A stretch of DNA of 24,748 nt from JBJXFK01 sp046155505 (GCA_046155505.1 JBJXFK010000025.1:1-24748); one strand, 5' to 3'; numbered from the stretch's first letter, positions 1 to 7,070 are shown. The notes: generated by a model from the sequence alone, not told the origin. Program-made: numbers and translations.

Positions 1-1473
1 TTCGACACGATGGTCGCCGCGTTTGTGCTCGATCCGATTCAAACGTCGTTCAAGCTCGACACGCTGGTCTTCAAACTGCTCGGCCACAACATGATTCCGA
101 TCACCGACCTGATCGGCAAAGGCCGCGATCAGTTGCGCATGGATCAAGTCCCGCTCGACCACATCTGCGAATACGCCGCCGAGGACGCCGACTTCACCTG
201 GCGGCTCAAAGTGCTTTTCGAGCCGCTGCTGCGCGCATCCGACGTCGGCCCGCTCTTCTACGAAACCGAAATGCCGCTCGTGAGCGTGCTGACCGACATG
301 GAAGCCGCCGGCATCAACATCGACGATGCGTTTCTGAAGTCGATGAGCGAGCGGCTGCACAAGCGCACCGCCGAAATCATCGACGACGCCCACCGCGAGG
401 CCAAAGTCGCGTTCAATCTCGACTCGCCCAAGCAGCTCAGCGAGGTGCTGTTCGACAAGCTCAACATGCGCGTCGTTCGCCGCACGAAAACCACCCGCTC
501 GACCGACGCCGACACGCTGGAAACGCTCTATCGCGAAACGAACCACGAGTTGCTCAAGCTGCTGCTCGAATATCGCGAATTGCAAAAGCTGCTCGGAACC
601 TATGTCGATGCCCTGCCGCAATCGCGCAGCAAACGCACCAGCCGCATTCACACCAGCTTCCACCAGACCGGCGCGATCACCGGCCGCCTCAGCAGCAGCG
701 ACCCCAATCTGCAAAACATCCCGATTCGCACCGAAGCCGGCCGCGAAGTCCGCCGCGCGTTCATCCCGCGCACGCCGGACGAGCGCCTGATCGTCGCCGA
801 CTATTCGCAGGTCGAGCTGCGCGTCCTGGCACACTACTGCGGCGACGAAGAACTGATCCGGGCATTCACCGAAGATCGCGACATCCACGCCTTCGTCGCG
901 TCGCAGGTGAACAACGTGCCGCTCGACGCCGTGTCGAAGGAAATGCGTTCGCGGGCCAAAGCCGTCAACTTCGGCTTGATCTACGGCCAGGGCGCGTTCG
1001 GCCTCGCGCAGCAGACCGGCATGAGCCAGACCGAGGCCCGCGCGTTCATCGACGACTACTTCCGCCGCTATCCGCGCATCCGCGGCTTTATTGACCAGTG
1101 CATCGAGGACGCTCGCCGCGACGGATTTGTCCGAACGATCCAGGGCCGCAAGCGCCCGATTCTCGATATCGATTCGCGGAATAAGCAGGCGAAGGCCCAG
1201 GCCGAACGCCTGAGCGTGAACACGGTGATCCAGGGTTCCGCCGCCGACCTGATCAAAACCGCGATGATCCAGCTCTCGCAGCGCATCGCCGGCGAGAAGC
1301 TGCCGCTGCGCATGTTGCTACAAGTCCACGACGAACTGGTCCTCGAATCCCCGCGCGGCGACGCCGACGCGATGGCGGGCGTGGTGAAGTCGGTAATGGC
1401 CGGTGCGATCCCGCTGCGCGTGCCGCTGGGTGTGGATGTGCATGTGGCGGACAATTGGCTGGATGCGAAGTAG
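1..1473 (+). CDS. polA: DNA polymerase I, C-terminal part (5' end outside window)
   Basis: The reading frame is open from base 1, so the gene enters from outside the window; 490 residues are visible. DNA polymerase I fills gaps and removes primers in replication and repair. The visible part begins inside the 3'-5' exonuclease domain: YAAEDAD at residues 58-64 matches the Klenow Exo III motif, with Y58 and D62 in the places of E. coli Y497 and D501. The polymerase domain has motif A (DYSQVELR, catalytic D267), the O-helix motif B (K320, F324 and Y328 in the K-xxx-F-xxx-Y spacing) and motif C (QVHDELV, H443-D444-E445). F324 is the residue that favours dideoxy discrimination in Pol I. The carboxylates of Exo I and the 5' nuclease domain would lie upstream and cannot be judged. 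A dispersed repeat begins directly after the stop. Confidence 0.97.
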   Translation, partial: FDTMVAAFVLDPIQTSFKLDTLVFKLLGHNMIPITDLIGKGRDQLRMDQVPLDHICEYAAEDADFTWRLKVLFEPLLRASDVGPLFYETEMPLVSVLTDMEAAGINIDDAFLKSMSERLHKRTAEIIDDAHREAKVAFNLDSPKQLSEVLFDKLNMRVVRRTKTTRSTDADTLETLYRETNHELLKLLLEYRELQKLLGTYVDALPQSRSKRTSRIHTSFHQTGAITGRLSSSDPNLQNIPIRTEAGREVRRAFIPRTPDERLIVADYSQVELRVLAHYCGDEELIRAFTEDRDIHAFVASQVNNVPLDAVSKEMRSRAKAVNFGLIYGQGAFGLAQQTGMSQTEARAFIDDYFRRYPRIRGFIDQCIEDARRDGFVRTIQGRKRPILDIDSRNKQAKAQAERLSVNTVIQGSAADLIKTAMIQLSQRIAGEKLPLRMLLQVHDELVLESPRGDADAMAGVVKSVMAGAIPLRVPLGVDVHVADNWLDAK

Positions 1474-1700
1474 CGTTCGGGCCTCCGTGCCCGACGCCGG
1501 CTCGCGTAGCGATCCGAACGCGACGCGCCAGCGAGTGACCGCGCGCAGCGATCCGAACGCGATGCGCCAGCGAGTGACCGCTCGCGCAGCGAGCGAAAAA
1601 CCGAGCCCCGACCGTGAGGGAGGGGTTCTCCTCCGCCGTGCGAAAACCCCTTGCTTACGCGCGGGGCTCCGTTCGGCCCGCTCCGCGTGCGGATGCGTGC
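1474..1700. repeat. Dispersed repeat cluster abutting the polA stop
   Basis: This non-coding stretch begins at the stop codon with a small hairpin (TCGGGC/GCCCGA). Two direct copies of a 35-base unit follow at 1508-1542 and 1547-1581, differing at one position and spaced by 39 bases; each contains GATCCGAACGCGA and CAGCGAGTGACCG. Related sequence recurs at about 4228-4310 and 12977-13100. A GC-rich tail (about 1600-1700) contains CCCTTGCTTACGCGCGGGG. The open frames here translate repeat DNA and are not credible genes. Confidence 0.75.
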
Positions 1701-2120
1701 CCTAAAGTCTCGCGGATATCCGCATCGGATCAGTCTCTCGCTTCGTCGCGAGAGCTGCGAAGCGCGAAAGGTCGGAGGCTCATGCCGACGCGCGCGACTT
1801 CCAAATCGCGTCGGTCTTTCTGCCAACATTGACGCTCATCCCCAACTGTCCCAAACGCACGCTCTACCCACCCCACCCTTCCCACCCACGCGCAAAGATT
1901 CCCCACCGATCGCCCACTAAGATTCCGCCACCGCCCGAAAACACTGCAAAACACGCACTCTTCGCGTGTGGCACGCCCGTTGCTACTGCCCCTCCGTTCG
2001 CGTTCGTCGGTCTCCGGGGGGAAACGAAGAACGCCGGACGCCGCGAGGCACAAGGGTCTCGCGGCGACTGTTCGCGAGTGGTCGGCCGACCCCCGCACTG
2101 TTTTGTGAAGGGAACGAATC
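1701..2120. other. Non-coding leader with hairpins before the small ORF
   Basis: No convincing gene is seen. The stretch holds a 12-base palindrome (GCGGATATCCGC, 1712-1723), a 7-bp hairpin (1735-1741 with 1748-1754), and a pyrimidine-rich, repeat-poor section at about 1835-1930. It also has a perfect 9-bp stem (CGCCGCGAG at 2039-2047 with CTCGCGGCG at 2058-2066) and a 12-base palindrome GGTCGGCCGACC at 2080-2091. The last two lie within 90 bases of the small ORF at 2121 and could form its structured leader. Confidence 0.5.
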
Positions 2121-2276
2121 ATGAATGCCGCATGCAATTGGCTGGTCAACGTGCTGCAAGCGCTTACTGCCGAACTGCGCGGCGTCACACGGCCCGAGCT
2201 GACCCGCCGGGCCTTGCGGCTAGCTGTCGTGCCAATCGCCCGGCGAACACGCGGGCGGCTCGCGCGACGCAGATGA
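2121..2276 (+). CDS. Possible small basic protein (51 aa)
   Basis: This short frame starts with ATG 7 bases after a good Shine-Dalgarno match (AAGGGA, 2108-2113) and ends at TGA 2274-2276. The predicted protein has an amphipathic N-terminal half (MNAACNWLVNVLQALTAEL) and a strongly basic tail rich in arginine (PIARRTRGRLARRR). Most codons end in G or C, as in the neighbouring genes. I do not recognise a family. It stops about 12 bases before a run of strong hairpins, so it may share a transcript with that RNA, or it may be a chance frame in a structured leader. Support is the ribosome binding site and the codon pattern only; no homology is claimed. Confidence 0.4.
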   Translation: MNAACNWLVNVLQALTAELRGVTRPELTRRALRLAVVPIARRTRGRLARRR

Positions 2277-2284
2277 GACATGCT

Positions 2285-2504
2285 GGAAGTCCCGCGGCGG
2301 GCCCTTGTACAGAGGGGGATCTGACCGCTCGTCGCGGGACCCGGTACCAGGCAGTTGGCGGTTCGCCGTCACCCGCTACGCCAAACTCTGGGGCCGACCT
2401 CCCACCAAAATTAGGTCGGCCCCGGCTTCCAGGCATACAACCCTGCCTGGAAACACGCCGACGACCCGGCGCGCACCGACCCAGCGCGCCGGGTCGCTTT
2501 GTTT
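2285..2504 (+). ncRNA. Candidate structured RNA: five consecutive hairpins plus terminator
   Basis: Five strong stems follow each other within about 210 bases. (A) 2289-2302 with 2327-2340: 14 consecutive pairs, two of them G-U. (B) 2353-2360 with 2379-2387: 8 pairs and a one-base bulge. (C) 2390-2400 with 2413-2423: 11 perfect pairs, extendable by a G-U and a C-G pair. (D) 2427-2435 with 2444-2452: 9 perfect pairs. (E) 2462-2474 with 2484-2496: 13 perfect pairs, then CTTTGTTT. The G-U pairs in A and C form only if the plus strand is transcribed, agreeing with the T-rich stretch after E. CCAGGCA occurs twice (2347-2353 and 2429-2435), so the 3' arm of D has an alternative partner. No motif of RNase P RNA, tmRNA, SRP RNA or a riboswitch known to me was recognised. 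Confidence 0.55.
2462..2504 (+). terminator. Likely intrinsic terminator of the structured RNA
   Basis: A perfect 13-bp GC-rich stem (CGACCCGGCGCGC, 2462-2474, with its complement at 2484-2496, 9-base loop) is followed at once by CTTTGTTT. A 14-base palindrome containing TTTCGGCCGAAA (2501-2514) overlaps the T-rich tail. The T-run is interrupted, so efficiency is uncertain. Confidence 0.6.
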
Positions 2505-2798
2505 CGGCCGAAACGCGGGCCGCCGGGCTGCTCGACGGTTCCTGCGCCGGATCTCTGCCCACAGAATCTCGCACCGCGTCCGCCGCACGCCCAAGCCGAC
2601 GCCGACGTGCAAGCGAGGCATTCGCGTGCGAGCACGCCGATCGCTCGCTCGCGGTCCGCGGTCGGACCGGTGCCAAATTCCGTGGCCGCGCCGCATCTCG
2701 GTCGCGACGCCAATAAAGTCTTGCCCCTCGCCGCCGCAAGTATCACTATGGACTGCCTTCTCGTCTTTCGCATTTGTTGATCGCCGCCCATTCGCGGC

Positions 2799-2805
2799 AG
2801 GAGGG
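2799..2805 (+). promoter_or_regulatory. Ribosome binding site fixing the start at 2812
   Basis: AGGAGGG lies 6 bases before ATG 2812. The frame is open far upstream (to about 2305), but the upstream part is arginine-rich and runs through the hairpin array. This site and the signal peptide that follows decide the start. Confidence 0.85.
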
Positions 2806-2811
2806 ATCCTT

Positions 2812-4200
2812 ATGTCCATGCGTGTGCTTCTGATCACCGTCGCCGGCTCGGTGGCTGGCAGTTCCATCGTGTCGGCTCAAATCGCCGCTCAGGTCATCGC
2901 CAAAATCGGCGACGCCGCCTCTGGGTCGACCATCTCGGCCCTCAACGCGCCCTTCCCGGCGACAAACGGCCGCGTCGGGTTCGTGGCCTCGCTAGCCGAC
3001 ACGAATCGCATCATCTGGTTCGACAACGGACCGATCTTCAACTCGTCCAGCGCTCTGCCCAACATCGTCAGCGGCGGCGAGAGCACGATGGGCGTCAGTG
3101 AGACCGGTGCGTTCATCTACAGCCCGACGTACAACAGCAACGACTCGGTTTACACGAGCGCCGGCGAACTCCTTTCCGAAGACACGCCGCTCGCCAACCC
3201 CGCCGGCACCTTCAGCAGCTTCAATAGCCGACCCACGATGGCCGCCGACGGCACGCCTTACTGGGTCGGTGGATGGGCCAACACGGTCGGCGGGGCGTCC
3301 GTTGGTCGCCTGATGCTCACCGCGAATCCCAGCTTGAACCCAGCGACCATCAACGTCCTGCTCAAGAGCGGTGACCTCGTCGCCGGCTTCCCGATCAACG
3401 CCAGTGGAATCGGATTCGACTATGACGCGTCCGACAGCGGCGTTCACCGCATCCATTTCCTCACGCTGACCACCGGCTCGACCGCCAACGACCTGCTCGT
3501 GTGGGTCGATGGCAACGTCGTCGCGCAGGAAGGTTCGTCCGCCGGCGGCGTCGAACTGTGGGCCACATTCGGCGTTGGGAGCATCAACGACAACGGTGAC
3601 TATCTCTTCAGCGGAAATACCAACGGCGTCGCCGCGACCGATGAAACGCTGGTTATCAACGGCAATATCACCGATCGCGAAGGCGACGTGGTCGACGGCG
3701 TCACGCTCGGCTCGACGATGAACGCCGGCGCGCTCAACAACTGCCTCGATGTGGTCACCACCTGGGCCTCGTCGCAGACCGAGACGCTCTTCTACGGCGA
3801 CGGCTCGGGCCTCAGTAACAAAATCGCCTCCGTCGGCGACAGCATCGATATCAACGGCGACACGGTCGCCGACTTCACCATCACCGATTTCGAGGGATCG
3901 CGCGTCATCGGCCCCGGCTACAGCCTCGGTGGTGACGGCCGCGCCTTCGTCGAAGCCACCCTCACGCCCAGCGGCGGCGGGGCGGCGATCGAGGCAATTG
4001 TCGCGTTTCGCCTGCCCATCTGCGTCGGTGACACCAACGGCGATGAGGTGATCAACCTCACCGATCTGTCGAGCCTGCTCTCCAACTTCGGCGTCAGCGC
4101 GCCGAACCTGACTCGCGCCGACGGAGACCTGGATTGCGATGGCGACGTCGATCTGACCGATCTGTCACGATTGCTGGCCGTCTTCGGCAGCCCATGCTGA
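2812..4200 (+). CDS. Exported protein with C-terminal dockerin-like module (462 aa)
   Basis: The protein starts with a short basic end and a hydrophobic stretch (VLLITVAGSVAGSSIVSAQ), a typical signal peptide cut near residue 23. The body (about 25-400) is rich in G, S, T, N and D and has no family I can name; it reads like an exported beta-rich protein. The last 59 residues (404-462) form a dockerin type I-like module with two calcium-loop repeats, GDTNGDEVINLTDLSSLLSN and CDGDVDLTDLSRLLAVFG, ending in FGSPC. Such tails are common on planctomycete exported proteins, where the partner is unknown; no cohesin gene is seen here. The module matches the end of the large protein at 13278-16523, including a cysteine at each end. 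About 300 bases lie between the upstream hairpin array and this gene; apart from the RBS I see nothing definite there. Confidence 0.85.
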   Translation: MSMRVLLITVAGSVAGSSIVSAQIAAQVIAKIGDAASGSTISALNAPFPATNGRVGFVASLADTNRIIWFDNGPIFNSSSALPNIVSGGESTMGVSETGAFIYSPTYNSNDSVYTSAGELLSEDTPLANPAGTFSSFNSRPTMAADGTPYWVGGWANTVGGASVGRLMLTANPSLNPATINVLLKSGDLVAGFPINASGIGFDYDASDSGVHRIHFLTLTTGSTANDLLVWVDGNVVAQEGSSAGGVELWATFGVGSINDNGDYLFSGNTNGVAATDETLVINGNITDREGDVVDGVTLGSTMNAGALNNCLDVVTTWASSQTETLFYGDGSGLSNKIASVGDSIDINGDTVADFTITDFEGSRVIGPGYSLGGDGRAFVEATLTPSGGGAAIEAIVAFRLPICVGDTNGDEVINLTDLSSLLSNFGVSAPNLTRADGDLDCDGDVDLTDLSRLLAVFGSPC

Positions 4201-4224
4201 TCGCGACGACAGATGAGCGCTATG

Positions 4225-4395
4225 TACCAATCCGAACGCGACGCGCAAGCGCGTGATCGCGAGCGTCAGCGAGGTGCCCATCCGAACCCCGAGCGCGAGC
4301 GAGTGGGGTAAGCCGCCTGCGCCGAGAGCTACTCGAAGTTGCAAACCGTTCACCCGGCGCGAGCGACCTCATCGCTCGCGCTCCGGGTTCGGATG
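4225..4395. repeat. Dispersed repeat with 24-base terminal inverted repeats
   Basis: Downstream of the exported protein, CCGAACGCGACGCGCAAGCG (from about 4231) and GAGCGTCAGCGAG belong to the family also seen after polA and after the ABC ATPase gene. Within it, 4279-4302 and 4372-4395 are inverted copies matching at 23 of 24 positions, beginning CATCCGAACCC and enclosing about 70 bases. No coding frame is credible. It may be a small non-autonomous mobile unit or a REP-like hairpin. Confidence 0.65.
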
Positions 4396-4478
4396 ATGCC
4401 GTGCGCCGAACGCGGCGCAACCAAGCTCACTCGCAGCAGTAATAAACGCAAAACGCATCGACTTGATCGAAAAGGAGG

Positions 4479-4519
4479 GGGCGAGTCGAGCTTGGGCGTT
4501 GGCGGGTCTCGACTCGCCC
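4479..4519. other. Perfect 12-bp hairpin
   Basis: GGGCGAGTCGAG (4479-4490) pairs perfectly with CTCGACTCGCCC (4508-4519) across a 17-base loop, with two further G-U pairs possible in the plus orientation. A weaker stem follows (GGGGA at 4527-4531 with TCCCC at 4546-4550). There is no good T-run on the plus strand. It may be a transcript end for the gene ending at 4200, or another repeat. Confidence 0.4.
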
Positions 4520-4572
4520 TTCATCAGGGGAACGGAGTTTGTCTGTCCCCGCTCGCAAAATCGCCGAGCAGG

Positions 4573-4662
4573 AAAAAAAAGGAGGCTCGTAACCGCTTTG
4601 AATGCGCCGGCTGGCGAACCCAGCACATCCGAAGCACGTCCTCCTTGAACAGCTACGAGCCT
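4573..4662 (-). terminator. Minus-strand intrinsic terminator with elaborate stem
   Basis: Read on the minus strand, AGGCTCGTA (4662-4654) pairs perfectly with TACGAGCCT (4591-4583). The stem extends inward by several more pairs including G-U, and eight T residues follow (4580-4573). The loop region contains a second stem (GGATGTGC with GCGCATTC). A further 8-bp hairpin lies upstream on the same strand (4722-4729 with 4693-4700, CGTCGGGG/CCCCGACG). This would end transcripts of the nrdR/ATP-cone pair, leaving a structured 3' end of roughly 250 bases, or it may be the end of a separate small RNA. The rest of 4663-4838 holds no gene I can support. Confidence 0.6.
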
Positions 4663-4838
4663 GGTTTCAATTGCCCGCCATCCGGGATCGCTCGTCGGGG
4701 CTTGGCCGTGGCGCTGGCAAACCCCGACGCTGTCGAATCCCGATGCGAAGCTACTGCAACCCGCGAGCGACGGTCGTCCGTGCCGCCGCTTGTACATCTT
4801 CTCAACCCACGCCGCCGCAAACCCGCGAGCGACGCGTA

Positions 4839-5423
4839 CTACTCACTCACAACCGTGTCGGACTCGTTCCCGGCTTCACGCATCTCGCCCACCTTGAGTG
4901 CGTCAGGGGCGAGGCCCCAACCCACCAGTTCGGCGTGCATGAATTCAGCGATCGAGCTCGCCGTAATCTGCTCCGCTTCGTGCCCCAGCACCTGATCTTC
5001 GACCAGGCCGCCGAGAAACCTAGCCATGCCCTGGCTCAGGCCATACTGCCGCGAGAACGTGTCGGCGACGACATCCTTGCACCATCGAGCCGGGACGCCG
5101 CCGCTACCGCCGTCGATCACAGTCAGGACCTTGCGCCGCGCCTCACGTTCGCGTCGGTGCTGATTCAGCACCTTGGCCACGTCTTTCAGCCCGGTTTCGT
5201 GCAGGACGCTGAGCACGCACTCGAACACATAGTTCGTCGAACGCCGCTTGCCGCGCGACTTGCGCAGGTGCATCTCGACCGCGTCGGCGAGTGCGTCAGC
5301 ATAGCGTCCGTCATACCCGCACTGATCCATCCCCTTGGCCACGCAGCGTCGCAGCTTCCCAAACTCGAAATTTTCGATCGTGCCGCCGCGCTTGGTGAGA
5401 TGGATCGCGTTACTTTGCTTCAC
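4839..5423 (-). CDS. ATP-cone domain protein of unknown function (194 aa)
   Basis: The gene overlaps the 3' end of nrdR by 14 bases and uses a GTG start with GGAAG 6 bases before it, so the two are probably translationally coupled. Residues about 8-105 (from HLTKRGGTIENFEFGKLRRC to VLNQHRREREARR) look like an ATP-cone, the nucleotide-sensing fold of NrdR and of class I and III ribonucleotide reductases. The C-terminal half (WCKDVVADTFSRQYGLSQGM onwards, about 110-180) is helical, resembling the region that follows the cone in other stand-alone ATP-cone proteins. It has no zinc ribbon, so it is not a second NrdR. A role with NrdR in sensing ATP/dATP is inferred from the overlap and the shared fold only. 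Confidence 0.75.
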   Translation of the reverse strand: MKQSNAIHLTKRGGTIENFEFGKLRRCVAKGMDQCGYDGRYADALADAVEMHLRKSRGKRRSTNYVFECVLSVLHETGLKDVAKVLNQHRREREARRKVLTVIDGGSGGVPARWCKDVVADTFSRQYGLSQGMARFLGGLVEDQVLGHEAEQITASSIAEFMHAELVGWGLAPDALKVGEMREAGNESDTVVSE

Positions 5424-5931
5424 TGGGTGCTTCCGGGGCGTCGAAGAGATTTTGCTGGCCGGGTATGTCGGCCGCCGTCTCCTCGATCACCTGCTGGGCT
5501 TCATCAATGAACTCGCCCACATCCTCGAACCGACGATAAACACTCGCGAATCGCACGTACGCAACTTTGTCCACTCGCCGCAGCACCAACGCGACTCGCT
5601 CGCCGATCGTCTGACTCGAGACCTCCTTTTCGAAATTCCCGATCAGATACTCTTCAACCTCATCCACGACCTGCTGAATGCGTTCCGGCGAAACCGCCCG
5701 CTTATACGTCGCCCGGACGATCGACTCGCGCATCTTCGCCGGGTCATAAGGCACGCGCGACGTGTCGCGCTTGATCACACTCAGCTTGACCTTGTCTTCT
5801 GCCCGTTCATACGTCGTATAGCGCCGCTCACACCGAATGCACTCGCGACGGCGGCGAATACACCGGCCACCATCGGTCGAACGCGAATCGATGACCTTGT
5901 CGTCATCTTCATTGCAAAACGGGCATCGCAT
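5410..5931 (-). CDS. nrdR: Transcriptional repressor NrdR
   Basis: NrdR represses ribonucleotide reductase genes when dATP is high, by binding NrdR boxes in their promoters. The 173-residue protein has the N-terminal zinc ribbon (MRCPFC, C3 and C6; CIRC, C31 and C34) with the typical RRRRECIRCERRYTTYER stretch. The ATP-cone follows at about residues 47-137 (VIKRDTSRVPYDPAKMRESI). The tail from about residue 150 is longer and more acidic than usual (family members are commonly about 150-160 residues). It is the first gene of a two-gene minus-strand unit with the ATP-cone protein and is divergent from the RNase Z-like gene. No ribonucleotide reductase gene is in the window, and I could not find a convincing NrdR box upstream. 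Confidence 0.95.
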   Translation of the reverse strand: MRCPFCNEDDDKVIDSRSTDGGRCIRRRRECIRCERRYTTYERAEDKVKLSVIKRDTSRVPYDPAKMRESIVRATYKRAVSPERIQQVVDEVEEYLIGNFEKEVSSQTIGERVALVLRRVDKVAYVRFASVYRRFEDVGEFIDEAQQVIEETAADIPGQQNLFDAPEAPSEAK

Positions 5932-6057
5932 TCCACGACATCAATGCGGGCACGCCACCCGCGCTGGCGATTTGTGCCCCGTCGATAGCCACCCCCAAAC
6001 CGCCCGGATCACTAGCCTGACGATGTGGACGCGCCCCAACAGGTTGCATCTGTCAAA

Positions 6058-6086
6058 ATGGTAAACCACAACCGGCGGTGTGTCAA
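6058..6086 (-). promoter_or_regulatory. Candidate sigma70-type promoter for nrdR
   Basis: On the minus strand, a perfect TTGACA (6086-6081) is followed after 17 bases by TACCAT (6063-6058), which matches the -10 consensus at four of six positions. This leaves a leader of about 120 bases before ATG 5931. TGTCAA occurs three times here (6051, 6081 and 6095), so at least two copies are not used as this -35. Confidence 0.4.
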
Positions 6087-6128
6087 CAAAAAATTGTCAA
6101 CTTGCGAGACTTTCCTGCGCCCCCCGGC

Positions 6129-6134
6129 TATAAC
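6129..6134 (+). promoter_or_regulatory. Candidate -10 element implying a leaderless transcript
   Basis: TATAAC lies 8 bases before ATG 6143, so transcription would start at or next to the start codon. There is no Shine-Dalgarno sequence between them. The -35 is unclear: the best TTG-type hexamers upstream are 21 or 29 bases away. Confidence 0.3.
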
Positions 6135-6142
6135 GACCCCCG

Positions 6143-7033
6143 ATGAGCGCCTTCGCCGAGTTCGAGCACGCCGGCCTCCGCATCCTCGGATACTCCCTCG
6201 CCGGCGAAGAAACCTGGTACGCGCTCCCCGAACTCAACGTCGGCTTTGACCTCGGTCGCTGCCCGCGCGAGCTCCTGAGCATCGACCACGTCTTTCTCTC
6301 GCATGGCCATTTCGACCACTCAGTCGGCTTGGTCTATTACTTCGCCCAGCGCGAATTTCAGGACAACGCGCCCGGCAACGTCTACGTCCACGAACCGCTC
6401 GTCGAACCCGTCCGCCGCATGCTCCGCACCTGGGCCGAAATCGACGGCCACGAGCCGCCCAGCGCCGTCCACGGAATTCAGCCCGGTCGCGACGTGGTCG
6501 TCCGCCGCGATGTCGTCGTCCGCCCGTTCGAGGTGAACCACGCCCGTCGCCGCAATGACGGCCTGCGCCCCGTCGCGCTGGGCTTTTCCGTGCTCGACGT
6601 GCGGCAAAAGCTCAAAGACGAATTCGCCGGCCTCGAAGGCCCGCAGCTCGTTGAGATCAAGAAAAAGGGAATCGAGATCACCCGCCGCGTCGAGGTGCCA
6701 CTGGTCACCTACTGCGGCGACACCATGCCCGGCGAGTTTTTGCATCTCGACTGCGTGCAGAACGCCCGCATTCTGATTCTCGAGTGCACATTCTTTGAAC
6801 AGGACCATCGCGACCGCGCCCGAGCGGGACAGCACACGCACGTCGGCGAGCTGAAGCCGATGCTGGGACTACTCAAAAACGAGCGGATCCTGCTCACGCA
6901 CGTCACCCGCCGCACGCACATGGGCGACGCTCGGCGAATGCTGCGCGAGGCCCTCGGCGGAACCGTCGACGAGCGCGTGAGCTTTTTCATGGAACATCGC
7001 AAACGCGGCCGCCGCCCGGAAGCGTCCGCCTAA
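6143..7033 (+). CDS. RNase Z-like metallo-beta-lactamase fold hydrolase (296 aa)
   Basis: This is a metal-dependent hydrolase of the metallo-beta-lactamase superfamily. The diagnostic HxHxDH motif is LSHGHFDHSVGL at about residues 53-64. Further conserved blocks follow: VTYCGDTMPGEFL (about 190-202, the aspartate that bridges the metals), LECTFFEQDH (about 214-223) and a late histidine in LLTHVTRRT. The CGDT and ECTF blocks resemble tRNA 3'-processing RNase Z, especially the short plant-type enzymes, so tRNA 3' maturation is a reasonable guess. I do not see the standard bacterial RNase Z exosite arm. The gene is divergent from nrdR and appears to lack a ribosome binding site. Family assignment is firm; the substrate is inferred. 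Confidence 0.8.
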   Translation: MSAFAEFEHAGLRILGYSLAGEETWYALPELNVGFDLGRCPRELLSIDHVFLSHGHFDHSVGLVYYFAQREFQDNAPGNVYVHEPLVEPVRRMLRTWAEIDGHEPPSAVHGIQPGRDVVVRRDVVVRPFEVNHARRRNDGLRPVALGFSVLDVRQKLKDEFAGLEGPQLVEIKKKGIEITRRVEVPLVTYCGDTMPGEFLHLDCVQNARILILECTFFEQDHRDRARAGQHTHVGELKPMLGLLKNERILLTHVTRRTHMGDARRMLREALGGTVDERVSFFMEHRKRGRRPEASA

Positions 7034-7042
7034 AAGCCGCGT

Positions 7043-7070
7043 TGTGGAACAGCCGCCCCCGGCTGCGATC
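7043..7070. repeat. Short hairpin repeat (CAGCCGCCCCCGGCTG type)
   Basis: Just after the hydrolase gene, CAGCCG-CCCC-CGGCTG (7050-7065), flanked by TGTGGAA, forms a small hairpin. It is nearly identical to the reverse complement of 24097-24127, and a degenerate relative lies at 13140-13153. The rest of 7071-7190 holds nothing recognisable. Confidence 0.6.

Noticed and set aside
1508..1581. Possible CRISPR array (two 35-base copies)
   Set aside because: There are only two copies with a 4-base gap and no spacers, and related copies occur elsewhere in the window as dispersed repeats.
2341..2460. Possible tRNA or known riboswitch inside the hairpin array
   Set aside because: No cloverleaf with acceptor stem and T-loop could be folded, and no riboswitch core I know is present.
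1829..2739. Long overlapping frames on both strands between polA and the exported protein gene
   Set aside because: Compositions are dominated by R, A, P and S, no domains are seen, and they overlap hairpins and repeats.
2305..2811. N-terminal extension of the exported protein frame back to 2305
   Set aside because: The extension is arginine-rich, runs through the hairpin array and would place the signal peptide in mid-protein. ATG 2812 has a strong RBS.
4663..4838. Possible SRP RNA, tmRNA or 6S RNA on the minus strand downstream of the ATP-cone gene
   Set aside because: The conserved GGAAGGAAGCAGCC-type SRP motif and tmRNA ends are absent, and the fold is only a terminator plus one hairpin.
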